Shown in pieces: positions 37,001 through 48,523 of a stretch of 64,000 nucleotides of DNA; position 1 is the first letter of the stretch, and each line of letters opens with the position of its first letter. A program made the position numbers and the translations under genes. The stretch lies in assembly GCA_033063855.1 (NCBI GenBank), contig CP093829.1, forward strand, positions 24,831,537 through 24,895,536, in the 5' to 3' direction. The notes under the pieces were generated by a model. That model did not search any database. It worked only from the letters and a program-made list of their open reading frames with translations, and had not been told where the DNA came from. This DNA is from Smittia aterrima. Taxonomy: Eukaryota; Arthropoda; Insecta; Diptera; Chironomidae.

Positions 37001-40000
37001 TTATGTAAATATTCAAACATAAAACTTAATTATCATTCTCACTTGACGACATTAAGTGGAATGCAGTATGGGGAAAGGATTTTGTTATTTCGACTGGGAA
37101 CCAACAAAAAAAAAATTGTTTCGGTGAATAGAAAAAAATGTTTCAGTGAAATTTATGTCATTTCACCCCTGAAGATGCTTCTCGAGACTTTTTTCTCATG
37201 AGCCGTTGTGTGTTCCATTTTTTTCCGCTCTCGATTTAATTTCAGGATCGTTGCAAGCAAAAAAAAAGTGTTTGACGTTTATTGTTATGCAATCATTAAT
37301 ATTCCATGACGTTGATGCAAAATCAGAAAAATTTAAATTTCGATTGATTTCATGAGAAGAGAAAGAGAAACTGGTTGTGATTTTGGCGCGAAACCGAAAG
37401 CAAATCGCTAAGCTATGAAGAAGAAATTCTCGGCTTTGAAGTCACTCGCCAAGACCCACACATCGCTAGATTCTTCTTTGCAGTCCTGGAATTTTTTTGC
37501 TGCCGTTGAAAGTGAATCTTGTGGCAATTTGCATGGAATTAAATCAGAAAATTGCGTACGCAGATTACCGAGAATGATTAGAAAAATCTCTCGAGTTGAT
37601 CTTAGTAATTAGGAAGAAGCGCCGCTGATTGCTGGTTCTTCAATGAAAACGATACGTGGAACATCTGATGGAGAACAGTCTCTGAGATTCACAAAAAACA
37701 TATGAGAAACCCAACAATCAAGTTTCAAACGAGTCTCGAGACTCTTCTTGTTGACTGATTGCGAAGGAATTTGCGCAACACATGCAAAGCCTCCAGAGAA
37801 ATTCACTTGTTGTTCCAGTTCCGAGACAGAAATTGTGCAAGTGAATCTAATTGCGAGAAACAAGCAATTGATGAATGAAGGGAAGAAGGCGACAAAAGGC
37901 TTTGATAACGATCGTTTTGTTGAAACATTTAGTTAGAACCTGATTCGCTTCAAACGTCTTTGACTTTTTAACGACCGAGTGGTCTTGTCAGTTTTCACCC
38001 AATTCCTGATTTCTTTATTAAATTCTTCTATTCTCGCCAACAAAGTCGAGCTATAAATCAATAAAGCTTATAAACACAAAGAGCAAAAAAAGAAACGAGA
38101 ATGTTGCTAAAATATTCCCAACTTCCTTTCATCGACAAGTCTCCTGATGGCTCTCGAGATTGCGAAACAATGAGATGAAAGCGGCCTCAAGTACGTGAGA
38201 AAATTTAAGCTCTTGGAGCTCGAGCGAGCGCTCACACATTGAACAAGAAGGTAATCATCGTAATTACGCAATTGTTCTGCGTGAAAATCAATAACTTGTT
38301 TTGGATATTTTCGAGTTTGGAGAGTTGAGACTTCAGAATGAGATCAGTCTTTATTTTTAGGCTCGATCGTCTAGGTTTGACATGAGTTCTCTTCGTACGC
38401 GAATGATTGGCAGTCTCGGAGTTCTCATCGATTATAGATCTTCCCATTCGCCGTCTCTTAAGATCATTCGAAGAAATCTCTTTTGTGTTCTTTCGAAACG
38501 CTCACTTCAAACTCGTTATTTTGCGATTTATTTGATGGTTTCGTTGATCGAGTGGATTATGATCCACAAAATATTATCGTGCAATTTAAATTTCATTCAT
38601 GTTGACTTCTCATCATTAGTTCATTGGAAAAAAGATTCAAGAAAAGCGCCGAGAAGTCGTTAGCGAAGGAGAATGGGCCAATTCATCACTTGGTCCAGCA
38701 TTAGACAAATTGCCAGCCTCGCGCTAGCTCTTACGAGAATTTCTTATAAAATGGTTCATTTGAAGTGTCAGTGGAACGAATGAGAATCTCAAATAATAAG
38801 CAAGCTCAAGGAATTATCTGAAGAGATTTAGATTCATCCGAAAGAAGAGAAAGAAGAAAAACAAATTCAAAACATCGCTACATAATAGAAGAATTAATTT
38901 TTTTGAGTTTGACGTATGACTTAGATCATCTTTCAGTGATCCAACTCTTTAATTCGTTCTAGAGAAAACTAAACCAACTGAGGCCTTGACCTTCCTTCAT
39001 TAATGAGTTTGAAGAAATTCTTTTCGAGACATTTGGAATTTCCTTTCTGTCGCGCGATTCATTCACAACTCACAAACAACTTTAAATTTGAGTCGAAGAG
39101 TCGCACACAAAAAATTTTGTTAATGGAATTTCAAGTCACATTGTGAATATTAAAATATTTGAAACAATTCTCATGAAGCAGCAACTTCTACTTGTGTTGC
39201 GTAACAGGATGAATCACGATTTTTTGTTTGTCCGCTGGTTGAATGTGAAAGAAACTTAATGAGCTGCGATAATTTATTTGAATCCTGTTCGAAAGGATTT
39301 TCAACTTTGCTCTCACAGCAAAAATTCTTTAGTTTCCTTAAGAATGAAGAAAAAATATATTTCGAGACACGGCGATGAAGAAACAACCGAACAAACAACT
39401 CTGGGCGATAAATTATCGACACGACGATCGCCGTCTGCAAAAAGCTCGAAAAGGGAAATTTGATAACAAATAGTGCGAAGAGAACGAGCAGCAAACAAGC
39501 CGACGAGTGTTTTATTTGCTTTTAGCGAGCGTTCTTACCACCAAAAGTAATCGATTAATCACTGTATACGTTTCAGAGTTTTTGCGACTGTCGAGCTTAG
39601 TTGTCTAAGAGCCACGAATCGTGAGAAGCGAGATGAAGAGAAATTGGAGAAGAAGAAACTTAAGTTTTCACTTTTTAAAGAGATTCGATCAAGTCGTTTT
39701 GTTGATGTGCTGCCGTCGACAGTTTACGGCCGTTGAGAATGAAATTGCTTCATAAAAATGTCTCTTAAGTGTCACAACATCCACCCACTTCAAGACGAAT
39801 CCTTCAACTTCATTCATCACATTCTTGAGATGAAATAAAAATTCCTCGGGAGTCGTTTACGTTCCCATCATCAAAATTAATGAAGGATTCTCTGAGAAGG
39901 TGCAAAAAGGGAACAAAAAAAGGAATCAACCGTGGATTCGCTTCGATCTCTCGAATCACAAAAGCATGGTCAACAATAAAATTCGATCTTGAATCAACAA

Positions 40001-41981
40001 TGGAAATGAAAAATTAGACGGCGGTCCCGTTAACGCTTCGGCTCTTCCCTTTAGCGGATCCTTTTTACCCGCAAAGGACAACGAAACCTTCACAGAATTT
40101 TATCGCTGGATGTTTATTAGACAAACAACAAAAGAAGAGCAGAGAAGTTTTGGCGCGCGATTAACGAACGGGAAACATTCTACCTGTCGAACCCATTTTT
40201 CGACGAGAGTTTTATTGATTTTCCTCGAGACTAGAGGGAAGTCTCAAAGTGTTTGCACAATAAATTTAACAGAATTCGATGGAAATTTTAACACGCAGAC
40301 GTCGGAGAACGGCGAGAATCAATAGTTTATGACTTAATTACCTTCGAATTTCGACTTCTTATCAGTGATCGAAGGAACTTCGTATCATTTCAATTTCATC
40401 GGCAGACGGAAAACTTAAGGGCAATCAAGAGACGATCATGAGAAAGTTCCTGCCTTGAAAAAATTCCTTTCTGTGCCAAAATTTCTGAGAAATCAAAGTC
40501 GACGATCCTTAAAAAAGGTTCGGGAAGGAATTTTTCTTAGTGAATAAAGAAAACAAAAATGATTTTGCGTTTCGTTTGTTACGAAATATTTTTCTAAGAA
40601 AAATTGTTTTCTCGAACGAGAATCGAAATTAATCAAACAGGTCGATCGGCTCAATATTTCATTGTAATCAACAAAGACTTCGTGATCAAAGTTTTCAGCG
40701 TTGAGGCGATAAATCGAACGCACCTCGTCAAATGATAATCATTCGATTGATTAGGAACATCAATAAACGAGAGTGTGAGGTCTTTATAGCGTTTCGAAGC
40801 CCTTTTAAATTTTAAAACTCCTTCGACACAAAGACGACGGCTTAGAGTGTGTCGAACGTGAATTCTAATCGTGCAGAGGCCAATTATGTGCCGCTCGACA
40901 ATGACTCGAGGAGCAAACCTAAGTTAAATGCTCCATTATGTCGCCAAATTACCAACAATTGAACCTGACTTCTTCTGAGTCCTTTCTTTCATCGGAGAAA
41001 TGTTTCTCGACCTTTGTGCAATGAACAATAAAACATTAAAACCATTTGTGTGTTTCTTAAAAAGTTGTCCAATTCTCGTTCGCAAAGTTGCCGTTTTCTC
41101 AGGCCTGTCAAAGTGATTTTTCATAGGGAAAGGTACAAAGAACAACACTCGAAGAAGATCCGAGACGTAGATTGTGTGGATGGAACCAGCGATCACCAGT
41201 GGCTGCAAAAACTCCACAAAAGAAATGATAAAAGTATCAGTTTTACTTTTTGTTCCATTTCAACAACTGAATCGAATCTCCAAGACGTTCGAGAGAGAAA
41301 GATATCAGGTGGTTTCCCATGGATCCCATCGAAGACTTCTGACCTGATGATGAGAAAAGCGACGATTTTTCTGCGAAATCTAAAGAAAACTTTATTTGCG
41401 GATCATTCGACAATCATTTGTAGAGAAATTAACGACAACAAGGGAAAGGCAATCGCATTGATTGCGACAAATGAATCGATTGCTTTGTCGTTGAGTTATT
41501 AATGACAGAAAGTTTGCAAATATTTAATAAAAGTTTGTAGGTTTTATTGAATTACGATTTTCCAGATCAGTGACGAATTGTCTCAAAAATATTTCAGAGA
41601 AATTAGCGAACAATCTCAACAATGCAAATCGCTTTCAAATGTTTTTTTCAAGAGCTTTTGTTAAAAGACAAAATGTTTTCTAAACTCAATTACTAGAAAC
41701 TTGGACATGAAACCGCATGAGATTTGCACAATTGTTCATGTTGACCATTTAAATATATTTTCTAAATGTCCATTTAATGGTCATCTTCAGTCTTTGTTAT
41801 CTCTGAAATACCTGAATAATAGAAAAGTTCTGATAAGACGAAATAAGAGTTGACCATGAATGAAAACATTGAAAAGAAAAAGATCAATGCTCGTGCAACA
41901 ACGAACCGGTTAAATGTTATTCTCAAAGCTTTTACAATCAGCTGAGAAAAATTGTTTTTCTCGTAAATTTCTTTAGCAAAA
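34071..41981. other. Gene-poor stretch (7.9 kb)
   Basis: Upstream side of the Cdc25-like gene. A GAGTGAGCGAGAG-type purine repeat lies near 34.27-34.31 kb, about 200 bp upstream of the start codon. The longest reading frame (41050-41502, 150 codons) has no domain and an unstructured composition typical of chance ORFs. No RNA gene or mobile element was recognised. Confidence 0.6.
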
Positions 41982-41998
41982 ATGTTTTCTGCGAGCAT
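41774..41998 (-). CDS. Possible small single-span membrane protein
   Basis: A 74-codon reading frame with an ATG, antisense to and overlapping the first 17 bp of the F-box-like gene at 41982. It encodes a basic N-terminal half, one strongly hydrophobic span (about residues 38-60, ALIFFFSMFSFMVNSYFVL) and an acidic tail ending EDDH. A pyrimidine-rich tract ending in CAG lies within it at about 41943, so it may instead be the last exon of a spliced gene. No family is recognised; it could be chance. Confidence 0.25.
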   Translation of the reverse strand: MLAENIFAKEIYEKNNFSQLIVKALRITFNRFVVARALIFFFSMFSFMVNSYFVLSELFYYSGISEITKTEDDH

Positions 41999-43454
41999 TT
42001 GGAGTTTAATACTAAATCAGTGTGAGCCTCTGGAATTAAAAAATCTCCTGTCAGTGAATAAAGAGTTGAAAGAGTTGATAATCTCTTCACCGGAGCTGAT
42101 GAGGAAAATTCCTTTGATTATTTATAGTGACACATGGCGAGAGAAGATTCCTTTCATTGAAAAGAACGGAGAGTTTGTTCGATCAGTGCACTTCAAGTAT
42201 TGCTTGCCATTTTACAAAAATACCGTCAACGAAATCTTAAGTTTAACACCAAATGTTGAAAGCTTAGATGTTTTAATCCATCACGACAGAAACTGGACAA
42301 TTTCTGAAAGATGTGATAATGTTGAGCTCAACTTGGATAAATTGAAAAGTATCAGCATCGATGCAAGTGAGGAAATCGTGGAGGCATTACTCGAAGACTT
42401 GAGGAATTGCAGGAACGTTGAATCATTCCTCATCGACAGCTGTTTCGTTGAACCATCAACTACTATCGGAGATTTCTTGACTTTGCAGAAGAACTTGAGT
42501 AAAATCGATGTTTGTGTTTATGGCAACAATCCAATTGCTCACCACGCAATCTTCACTTCAGAACTGATGAACAGAAAAGACCTCAAATTGAAATCTCTGA
42601 TCATCAGCTCTGAAACCGAATACGACAAATCATTTTCCGATTTTCTTTTGAGTCAATCGGAGAGTCTAGAAGAGTTGGCTTTGAATGGTGTCAACATAGA
42701 CTTTCACTACTATCGACTTGTCTTTAAGAACTTCAAAAATCTAAAAAAGATTAGTTTCTTTGCGAGTGACATTATTAATGAGGCAAGAGCTTTGGAGATA
42801 AAAAATTATTCAATGCCGAATGTTACTGAGTTCCAGACGAGCGTGGAAATTGAAGATCCTTTGCTATTTGCTGCCATCATGAAGATTTTTCCAAACCTCG
42901 AAGTACTTACAATCGATCAACTAAACTTTCCCATTCATGGAATACTTGAAGATCTACCAAAGCTCCGAAAACTTGAGTCAAAGAATTTTATAACTCGAAG
43001 TATGTTGATGGCAAAAAGTTCATCACTGAAAGAACTCGATTTGGTTTATCACAATCCAACGAACTTGAGCTTTTTCTGGGAGAAGTTAGCTGAAGATTGT
43101 CCAAACATTGAACGACTTGTCATCAGAGATATCGGAGTTCATGGAATGCAAGCAACGACAAACAAGGAAATTGAAATAATTCTAAACAATTTGAAGAATT
43201 TCGAGAAACTTTTGTATTGCGAGTTGATCAACGATAAAAGTTCATCGCTAAGTGTTATTCCGGATCACGATCATGAAACTCTCAACCAAATTACTGAGCA
43301 TTTACGTTTTAAGTTTCAACTTAAAAGAAATTTCGACGAAACTTTCACACTCTCCTCATCAAATTACTTCAACAATCATCAAAGCGAAAGCATCGAACGA
43401 CTTAGCCAAAATTTTGTGATCAGAGATATTTTTGAAATAAATAATTTCTTGTGA
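41982..43454 (+). CDS. F-box/leucine-rich-repeat-like protein, tandem copy 1
   Basis: Intronless gene for 490 residues. The first 45 residues form a degenerate F-box-like helix set (SIWSLILNQCEPLELKNLLSV; typical F-boxes read P.E.L..IF..L....L......C). The rest consists of irregular leucine-rich repeats of about 25-28 residues (NLKKISFFAS, NLEVLTID, SLKELDLVY, NIERLVIRD). F-box/LRR proteins are substrate receptors of SCF ubiquitin ligases; the substrate here is unknown. It is a tandem paralogue of the next gene, aligning from the first residue (EKNGEFVRSVHF versus EKYGKQVRSVVF), which supports the chosen start. Ninety-seven bp separate the two. Confidence 0.75.
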   Translation: MFSASIWSLILNQCEPLELKNLLSVNKELKELIISSPELMRKIPLIIYSDTWREKIPFIEKNGEFVRSVHFKYCLPFYKNTVNEILSLTPNVESLDVLIHHDRNWTISERCDNVELNLDKLKSISIDASEEIVEALLEDLRNCRNVESFLIDSCFVEPSTTIGDFLTLQKNLSKIDVCVYGNNPIAHHAIFTSELMNRKDLKLKSLIISSETEYDKSFSDFLLSQSESLEELALNGVNIDFHYYRLVFKNFKNLKKISFFASDIINEARALEIKNYSMPNVTEFQTSVEIEDPLLFAAIMKIFPNLEVLTIDQLNFPIHGILEDLPKLRKLESKNFITRSMLMAKSSSLKELDLVYHNPTNLSFFWEKLAEDCPNIERLVIRDIGVHGMQATTNKEIEIILNNLKNFEKLLYCELINDKSSSLSVIPDHDHETLNQITEHLRFKFQLKRNFDETFTLSSSNYFNNHQSESIERLSQNFVIRDIFEINNFL

Positions 43455-43551
43455 ACTTAAAAGAGCTTTCAATGTTTTGTTATTAACTCGGTCAGCAATG
43501 AAAACATCACACGAAACAACAGCTGATTTGTTTTGATCGTCATTAACAAAA

Positions 43552-45054
43552 ATGAACTTCCCGGAAGAAGTTTTGCGTTTAATTTTTAACTATTGTGATC
43601 CCGAGACTTTGAAGAACTGTTTGCTGGTCTCGAGAAATGTTCGGGAACTGATAATCAAGGCTCCAAAGTTGATGGAGAAGCTTCCCGTCATCTTTTATCG
43701 GAACAATTGGAGAACAAAAATTCCATTTGTGGAGAAATATGGAAAACAAGTGAGATCAGTTGTTTTCGATTGGTGTCCATTTGAGTTCTGCACAAACGAG
43801 ATAAAGGAAATTCTCATACACACGCCCAACCTTATCAAGCTTCAAGCGTTTACTGAAGCATACTACGACGACAACTACAATGAGGATCAAGAAGATCAGT
43901 CGATTACCATCAAGAACAATGGAATTGAACTTAACTTGAAGGCATTGCGCGAGATAAACATCAATGGCAGTGAGATTTTCACGAAGAGATTAATGCACGA
44001 CTTGAGAAGATGCCACGCAATCAAGAAATTTGTTGTTTCAATTTTCTTTCACGTTCCAGTGATCGAAGTTGGACGATTTCTCGCGGAGCAAAGATGTTTA
44101 GAGGAACTTCACGTGCTGGGCAGTTGGGGTGGTCCTGAAGCAGTTACTTCAGTGTTCATCAATGAAATGATAACGAAGACAGATTTGAAGTTGAAGACGC
44201 TTGTGTTGGAAAGTGGATCGAGCTACCATAAGGGACTATCGGATTTCTTGAGAGCACAGGCGAATAATATTGAGGAATTGAGACTTGCAGGATCATGCAT
44301 CTCTTACGACTTTCATTATTATCGCCTCATCTTTCAAAGCTTCAAAAACTTGAGAAAAGTTAGCTTCAAAGTTAACTACAAATTCAACCAAGTGAGGATC
44401 GATGAAATTGCAAATTACCGTTTGCCAAGTGTTACAGAATTTTCTTGCGGAGAGGAAATTCACGATATGCATGTCTTCAAAACGTTGATGGAAATGTTTC
44501 CAAACTTGGAGGTCTTGAAGGTTCCAATCGTAAACTTTCCTCTCTTTAAAGTTCTAAAGAGTTTGCCAAAGCTTAAAATTCTCAAGTCAAACCATTTCAA
44601 GCTTGAGTTGATGTTGTTTGCTAAAGTTCCGACGCTAAAAGAACTTGAGGTAAGCATTCAGGAACCGACCTTTTTGAGCTTCTACTGGAAACAACTGGCT
44701 CATGATTGTCCGAACATTGAGAGACTCGTGATCAAGGATATCGGCTCATCTCTTATTCAATCAGCAATCACTGAAGAGATCGACATAATTCTTAGATGTC
44801 TTCCGAAATTCCAAGCTCTCAAATACTGTGAAATCATCATTGAAAATACTTCAACTTCTCTGCTCACCAGCGACGATCACGATAATCCAGACGACAATGC
44901 AATAGCACGTTTTCCTAATTTTAAGTTTTTTCTGCAAAGACGATTCGACGGAAACTTTTCCTTGAAAGTTTCGAATTTGAACAACCGAAGACTTAAGTTG
45001 AGATTGGAAAAGCTTCGAGAAGATTTAAATGTATCAGAGTTTATTGATATTTGA
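43552..45054 (+). CDS. F-box/leucine-rich-repeat-like protein, tandem copy 2
   Basis: Intronless gene for 500 residues and the better-preserved member of the pair. Its N terminus, MNFPEEVLRLIFNYCDPETL, is a clear F-box opening, and leucine-rich repeats fill the remainder (NLRKVSFKV, NLEVLKVP, TLKELEVS, NIERLVIKD). It is expected to bridge Skp1 to a target through the LRR arc; the target is unknown. Its AATAAA (45054-45059) overlaps the TGA stop codon by one base, so the 3' UTR must be tiny, and the next gene's ATG lies only 138 bp downstream. The duplication appears old, since many positions differ while repeat order is retained. Confidence 0.8.
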   Translation: MNFPEEVLRLIFNYCDPETLKNCLLVSRNVRELIIKAPKLMEKLPVIFYRNNWRTKIPFVEKYGKQVRSVVFDWCPFEFCTNEIKEILIHTPNLIKLQAFTEAYYDDNYNEDQEDQSITIKNNGIELNLKALREININGSEIFTKRLMHDLRRCHAIKKFVVSIFFHVPVIEVGRFLAEQRCLEELHVLGSWGGPEAVTSVFINEMITKTDLKLKTLVLESGSSYHKGLSDFLRAQANNIEELRLAGSCISYDFHYYRLIFQSFKNLRKVSFKVNYKFNQVRIDEIANYRLPSVTEFSCGEEIHDMHVFKTLMEMFPNLEVLKVPIVNFPLFKVLKSLPKLKILKSNHFKLELMLFAKVPTLKELEVSIQEPTFLSFYWKQLAHDCPNIERLVIKDIGSSLIQSAITEEIDIILRCLPKFQALKYCEIIIENTSTSLLTSDDHDNPDDNAIARFPNFKFFLQRRFDGNFSLKVSNLNNRRLKLRLEKLREDLNVSEFIDI

Positions 45055-45192
45055 ATAAAGATCATTATTTTGTTTACTTTTTTGGGAATAATTTGAAAGT
45101 TTTGATTAATCAGCGTCATCTGGTGGCGCACTAAATATTTCTAAAAATGTAAACATAAACATTGACGCCACGTAAAATTAAATATTAGAATC

Positions 45193-47532
45193 ATGTCAAG
45201 CTTTCATGTTCAGACGCTTGCTAATTCAATCATCGGAACGGCTATTCTGGCCATGCCATATTGTTTCGCAAAAGTAAGTCTTGCAGATTTAAGAGAAATT
45301 TGTGAAATTTAAATTTGTTTTTTTTAGTGCGGAGTAATTTTGTCGATTCTTCTGCTTATCACATCTACAATCATTACTCGATCATGTTGTCACTATCTTA
45401 TCAAGGCGAGTATTGTCACAAGAAGGAGGAATATGGAGCAACTAGGATTTCATATGTTCGGCCTCGCCGGGAAAACGATGGTTGAGCTATCAGTGATTGG
45501 ATTTCTGATGGGAACTTGTGTCGCGTTCTTCGTCGTCATTGGTGATCTCAGTCCACTCATCATTTCAAAGATATTCAACGTCCACAGATTCAGTCACGAC
45601 TCTGTTCGAAGATTTCTCATCATCTTCATCACTTTTACGTGCATCATTCCTCTTTGTTTTCAAAAGAGCATCGAGTCACTATCGTTTGTGTGTAGAGCTT
45701 CGATTGGTTTCTACATTTGCCTGACACTCAAAACAGTGTTTGAATCATTTGAGCGTTTCGAGAGTGACTCCAACTGGGCTGCTAATATCGATCTCTGGAA
45801 ACCTTCTGGCGTTCTCCAATGCATTCCGATTTTCTCGATGGCAATGTCATGTCAAATGCAGTTATTTGAAGTTTACGAAACGATGGGATTCCCGGCATCG
45901 TTTGATCGCATAAAAAGAACTGTTCATCAAGCCACTTCAATTTGCTGTGGCGTTTACTGCATCGTTGGATTCTTCGGGTATCTTGCGTTCTACAATCAAA
46001 CTCTTTCGGGAAATATTTTAATGAACTTTCGTCCATCACTGGCGAACGACGCGATTACAATCGGTTTCATTCTTTCAATCGCTTGTAGTTTCCCACTTGT
46101 TATATTTCCGTGTCGAGCAGCACTTGCTTCGTTCCTGCATCGGAAGAGTCTTCACTCGGAAATTGCTGCTTATGTGCCCGAACCAAAGTACAAACCGCTA
46201 ACACTTTTCATCATTTTTTCTACGATGATTGTTGGAATCTTGATTCCTTCAGTTGAAGTTATTATTTCGCTTGTTGGATCAACTATTGGTGTTCTCGTTT
46301 GTATTCTGTTTCCCGCGACATGCTTCGTTAAAATTATGCAGCGAAACAGTGCAGAAAAGACTTTTGCTCAACTAATAATTGTCGTTGGATTCGTCATTAT
46401 GATTCTTGGCACTTATGCGAACCTCACAGCGATTGACGCTTCGCAATCAGGAAGCCATCTTCAAGAGAAACCTTCGATTGATTTGCCAGTCATTGACCAT
46501 CCCAAAGATACACACAATGTTCAACCGTTGGTGGAGGACCCAAAACCTGTCGCAGAGCAACAAATCCTTGAAGACACTGTGAAGAAAAAAGATTCGTTAC
46601 CTGATGAAGCAATAAAGAAGGAAGAGCAAGTGGCAGCAGATGACAAGGCGGTCGAAGTGAAAGATCAGCAGAAAGAAATTCAGGAGAAGGATGAACAGAT
46701 TCAAGAGCTCAAGGAGAGCAAGGATAAACTTGAAAAGGAGGTTTTGGAAATGAAAGAAGAACTCGTTAAGCAAAACAAAGAAACTCAGCAACTTGTCATA
46801 CAAAAGTTTGAAGAAATAGCTGAGAAAGTTGATAAGATTGAGAGACAATCAGTTGATTCAGCTCCAAGTGGTAAAGAGAAGGAAAAAGTTGACGAGCCAG
46901 AAAAGCTTGCAGAGGCTCCAGTAGAAAACGACTTAATTTTACTTCATCAAGTGCAACAAAATATGTCCAGTGCCGATTCAGCTAAAAATATTTCAATTAA
47001 CGTTGTTGAGAGTCCAAAGAAAGAGAATCCAGTTGAAAACGAGTCTGCAGCTAAGAAAGAAGACGCTGAAAAGATTCCACAAGAAAATGATCCCAGTAAG
47101 AATATTATTCAGCAATCTGTTGACGATCCTCCAAAAATTCAAAATGTTGAGCAGGAAGACTCTAAGAAAGTTGTGGAAAATTCTGTTAAAGTTGATGATA
47201 TTATTATCGAGAAACCTTTGCCAATGAAGAAACCACTCAATGTAGAAACTCGTGGGGATCCCATCGTAAACCTCATCAAATCACAAGAACCACTTTCATA
47301 TCAAGTTGGTGAAAAGATGCAGGAATCAAAGCATTCGAATAATTCGATTCAGCTCCCGAAAATTGAAGAGCCACCGAAAGTCGGATCTTCAGAAAACGAA
47401 GTGAAAAATGAAATGCGAAGAAAGCGCGAGACTTTTGAAGACGCTCTGGACTCACTCGGGAAAACTTTGGAGAATTTCGAGATGAAATCGATGATAACTC
47501 GAGACTTGAAGGCAATCGACGATAAAACTTGA
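45193..47532 (+). CDS. SLC38A10-like amino acid transporter with long charged tail
   Basis: AAAP-family transporter of 761 residues in two exons (45193-45273, 45328-47532, phase 0). The first exon carries the start of helix 1 (NSIIGTAILAMPYCFAK) and exon 2 continues with CGVILSILLL, matching the SLC38A10 pattern, as does GTCVAFFVVIGDL in the third helix region. About ten to eleven membrane spans fill residues 1-400. The remaining 350 or so residues are cytosolic, highly charged and Glu/Lys-rich, with a coiled coil at about 458-535 (KEIQEKDEQIQELKESKDKL). A long soluble tail is characteristic of SLC38A10, which carries glutamine, glutamate and aspartate in vertebrates. It is probably the orthologue of the single fly SLC38A10-like gene. 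Confidence 0.88.
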
Positions 47533-47583
47533 ATATCGGCTTTAAAATCTGATTTTTATTGAATGTGATACAAAATGATTTGC

Positions 47584-47589
47584 AATAAA
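47584..47589 (+). terminator. Poly(A) signal of the SLC38A10-like gene
   Basis: AATAAA 52 bp after the stop codon. The minus-strand AATAAA for Prp38 (TTTATT on the plus strand at 47555-47560) lies to its left, so the two convergent transcripts must overlap. Confidence 0.6.
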
Positions 47590-47632
47590 ATTATGTCGAA
47601 TCCTGAAGTAATTTTAAATTGAAATTGTTAAT

Positions 47633-48523
47633 TTAATACCTCCGACGATCTCTTTCGTAGCTTCTATCTCGTCGGTAAGGGCGATCTTCGTAGCGTGATC
47701 TTTCAGGGGAGCGTCTTCTCTCAGGCGACCGTCGCTTTTCTCTTCGGTCATCCCTGTGTCGCTTCTCTCGTGACATCGAACGTTCTCGTCGATGTTTTTC
47801 CTTCGTAATTGAGGATTTTTTGAACTTCTCTCGTGAGTTTGATCTGCTTCGATGACGATGAGTGTCGGATTTGCCGAAATATTTCGATTTGTCTTCTTTA
47901 GGTTCAGCTTTCTTCTTAGGCTCTTCTTCCTCTTCAGAGCTCATGTCAACGTCTTGATCGAGATCATCATCTAACAACGAAACTTTTGGCTCCAAGTCTC
48001 CATTTTCCTCCAAGACATTACGTTTTTGAATTCGAGGTAAAATCACATCGCAAACACGTTCCTCTCGAAGCAAATCATCAATGAACTCGTCCATGTGAAC
48101 AACTTCAAACTGTCCTGCTCTGTTTTGTCGACGGATTTTACGATAGTCATTGTAAAGTGGTTCAAGATATTTGTAGCAATCGACAGCTGATGCTGTTAGT
48201 CGCAGATAGAAAGCACCAAGAGCGCGAACATATTTGAACTCCTCGTTTTTGATGAACTCAACGACGATGTCTTTCTCTGGCTGGATCTGTAGAAACTTTA
48301 GAACTAAGCAAATGAAAGGTGTTGGTTTAATATTTCCTCCATAAACGCCGCCGATGAATCGTAGTTCCATTGCTTTATCAACCATTAGCTCAGCGGTAAG
48401 TGCAAAACAGCTTTCCTTCCAAAATTGACTGTCGTAAATTCGCGATCTGATAATCTTCTCAATCAAGTATTGAGGATTAGTGCCATGAATGTTCTTGGCA
48501 TCCTTTAAAGTTCGATTTGCCAT
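47633..48523 (-). CDS. Prp38: Pre-mRNA-splicing factor 38 (PRPF38A)
   Basis: Component of the U4/U6.U5 tri-snRNP, needed for spliceosome activation. A single-exon gene for 296 residues. The PRP38 domain fills residues 1-180 and is very close to the animal consensus (IHGTNPQYL, DKAMELRFIGGVYGG, PTPFICLVLK, CYKYLEPLYNDYRKI, DEFIDDLL). An acidic patch (MSSEEEEEP) and an Arg/Ser/Asp-rich tail with RRSPERRRSPERS repeats follow. The ATG at 48523 is chosen because it gives the conserved MANRTLKDA start. The gene is divergent from SNM1A across about 150 bp. Confidence 0.96.
   Translation of the reverse strand: MANRTLKDAKNIHGTNPQYLIEKIIRSRIYDSQFWKESCFALTAELMVDKAMELRFIGGVYGGNIKPTPFICLVLKFLQIQPEKDIVVEFIKNEEFKYVRALGAFYLRLTASAVDCYKYLEPLYNDYRKIRRQNRAGQFEVVHMDEFIDDLLREERVCDVILPRIQKRNVLEENGDLEPKVSLLDDDLDQDVDMSSEEEEEPKKKAEPKEDKSKYFGKSDTHRHRSRSNSREKFKKSSITKEKHRRERSMSREKRHRDDRREKRRSPERRRSPERSRYEDRPYRRDRSYERDRRRY

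Noticed and set aside
41050..41502. 150-codon reading frame, the longest in the 34-42 kb stretch
   Set aside because: No domain, no regular hydrophobic pattern, no splice partners; consistent with chance in a long noncoding region.
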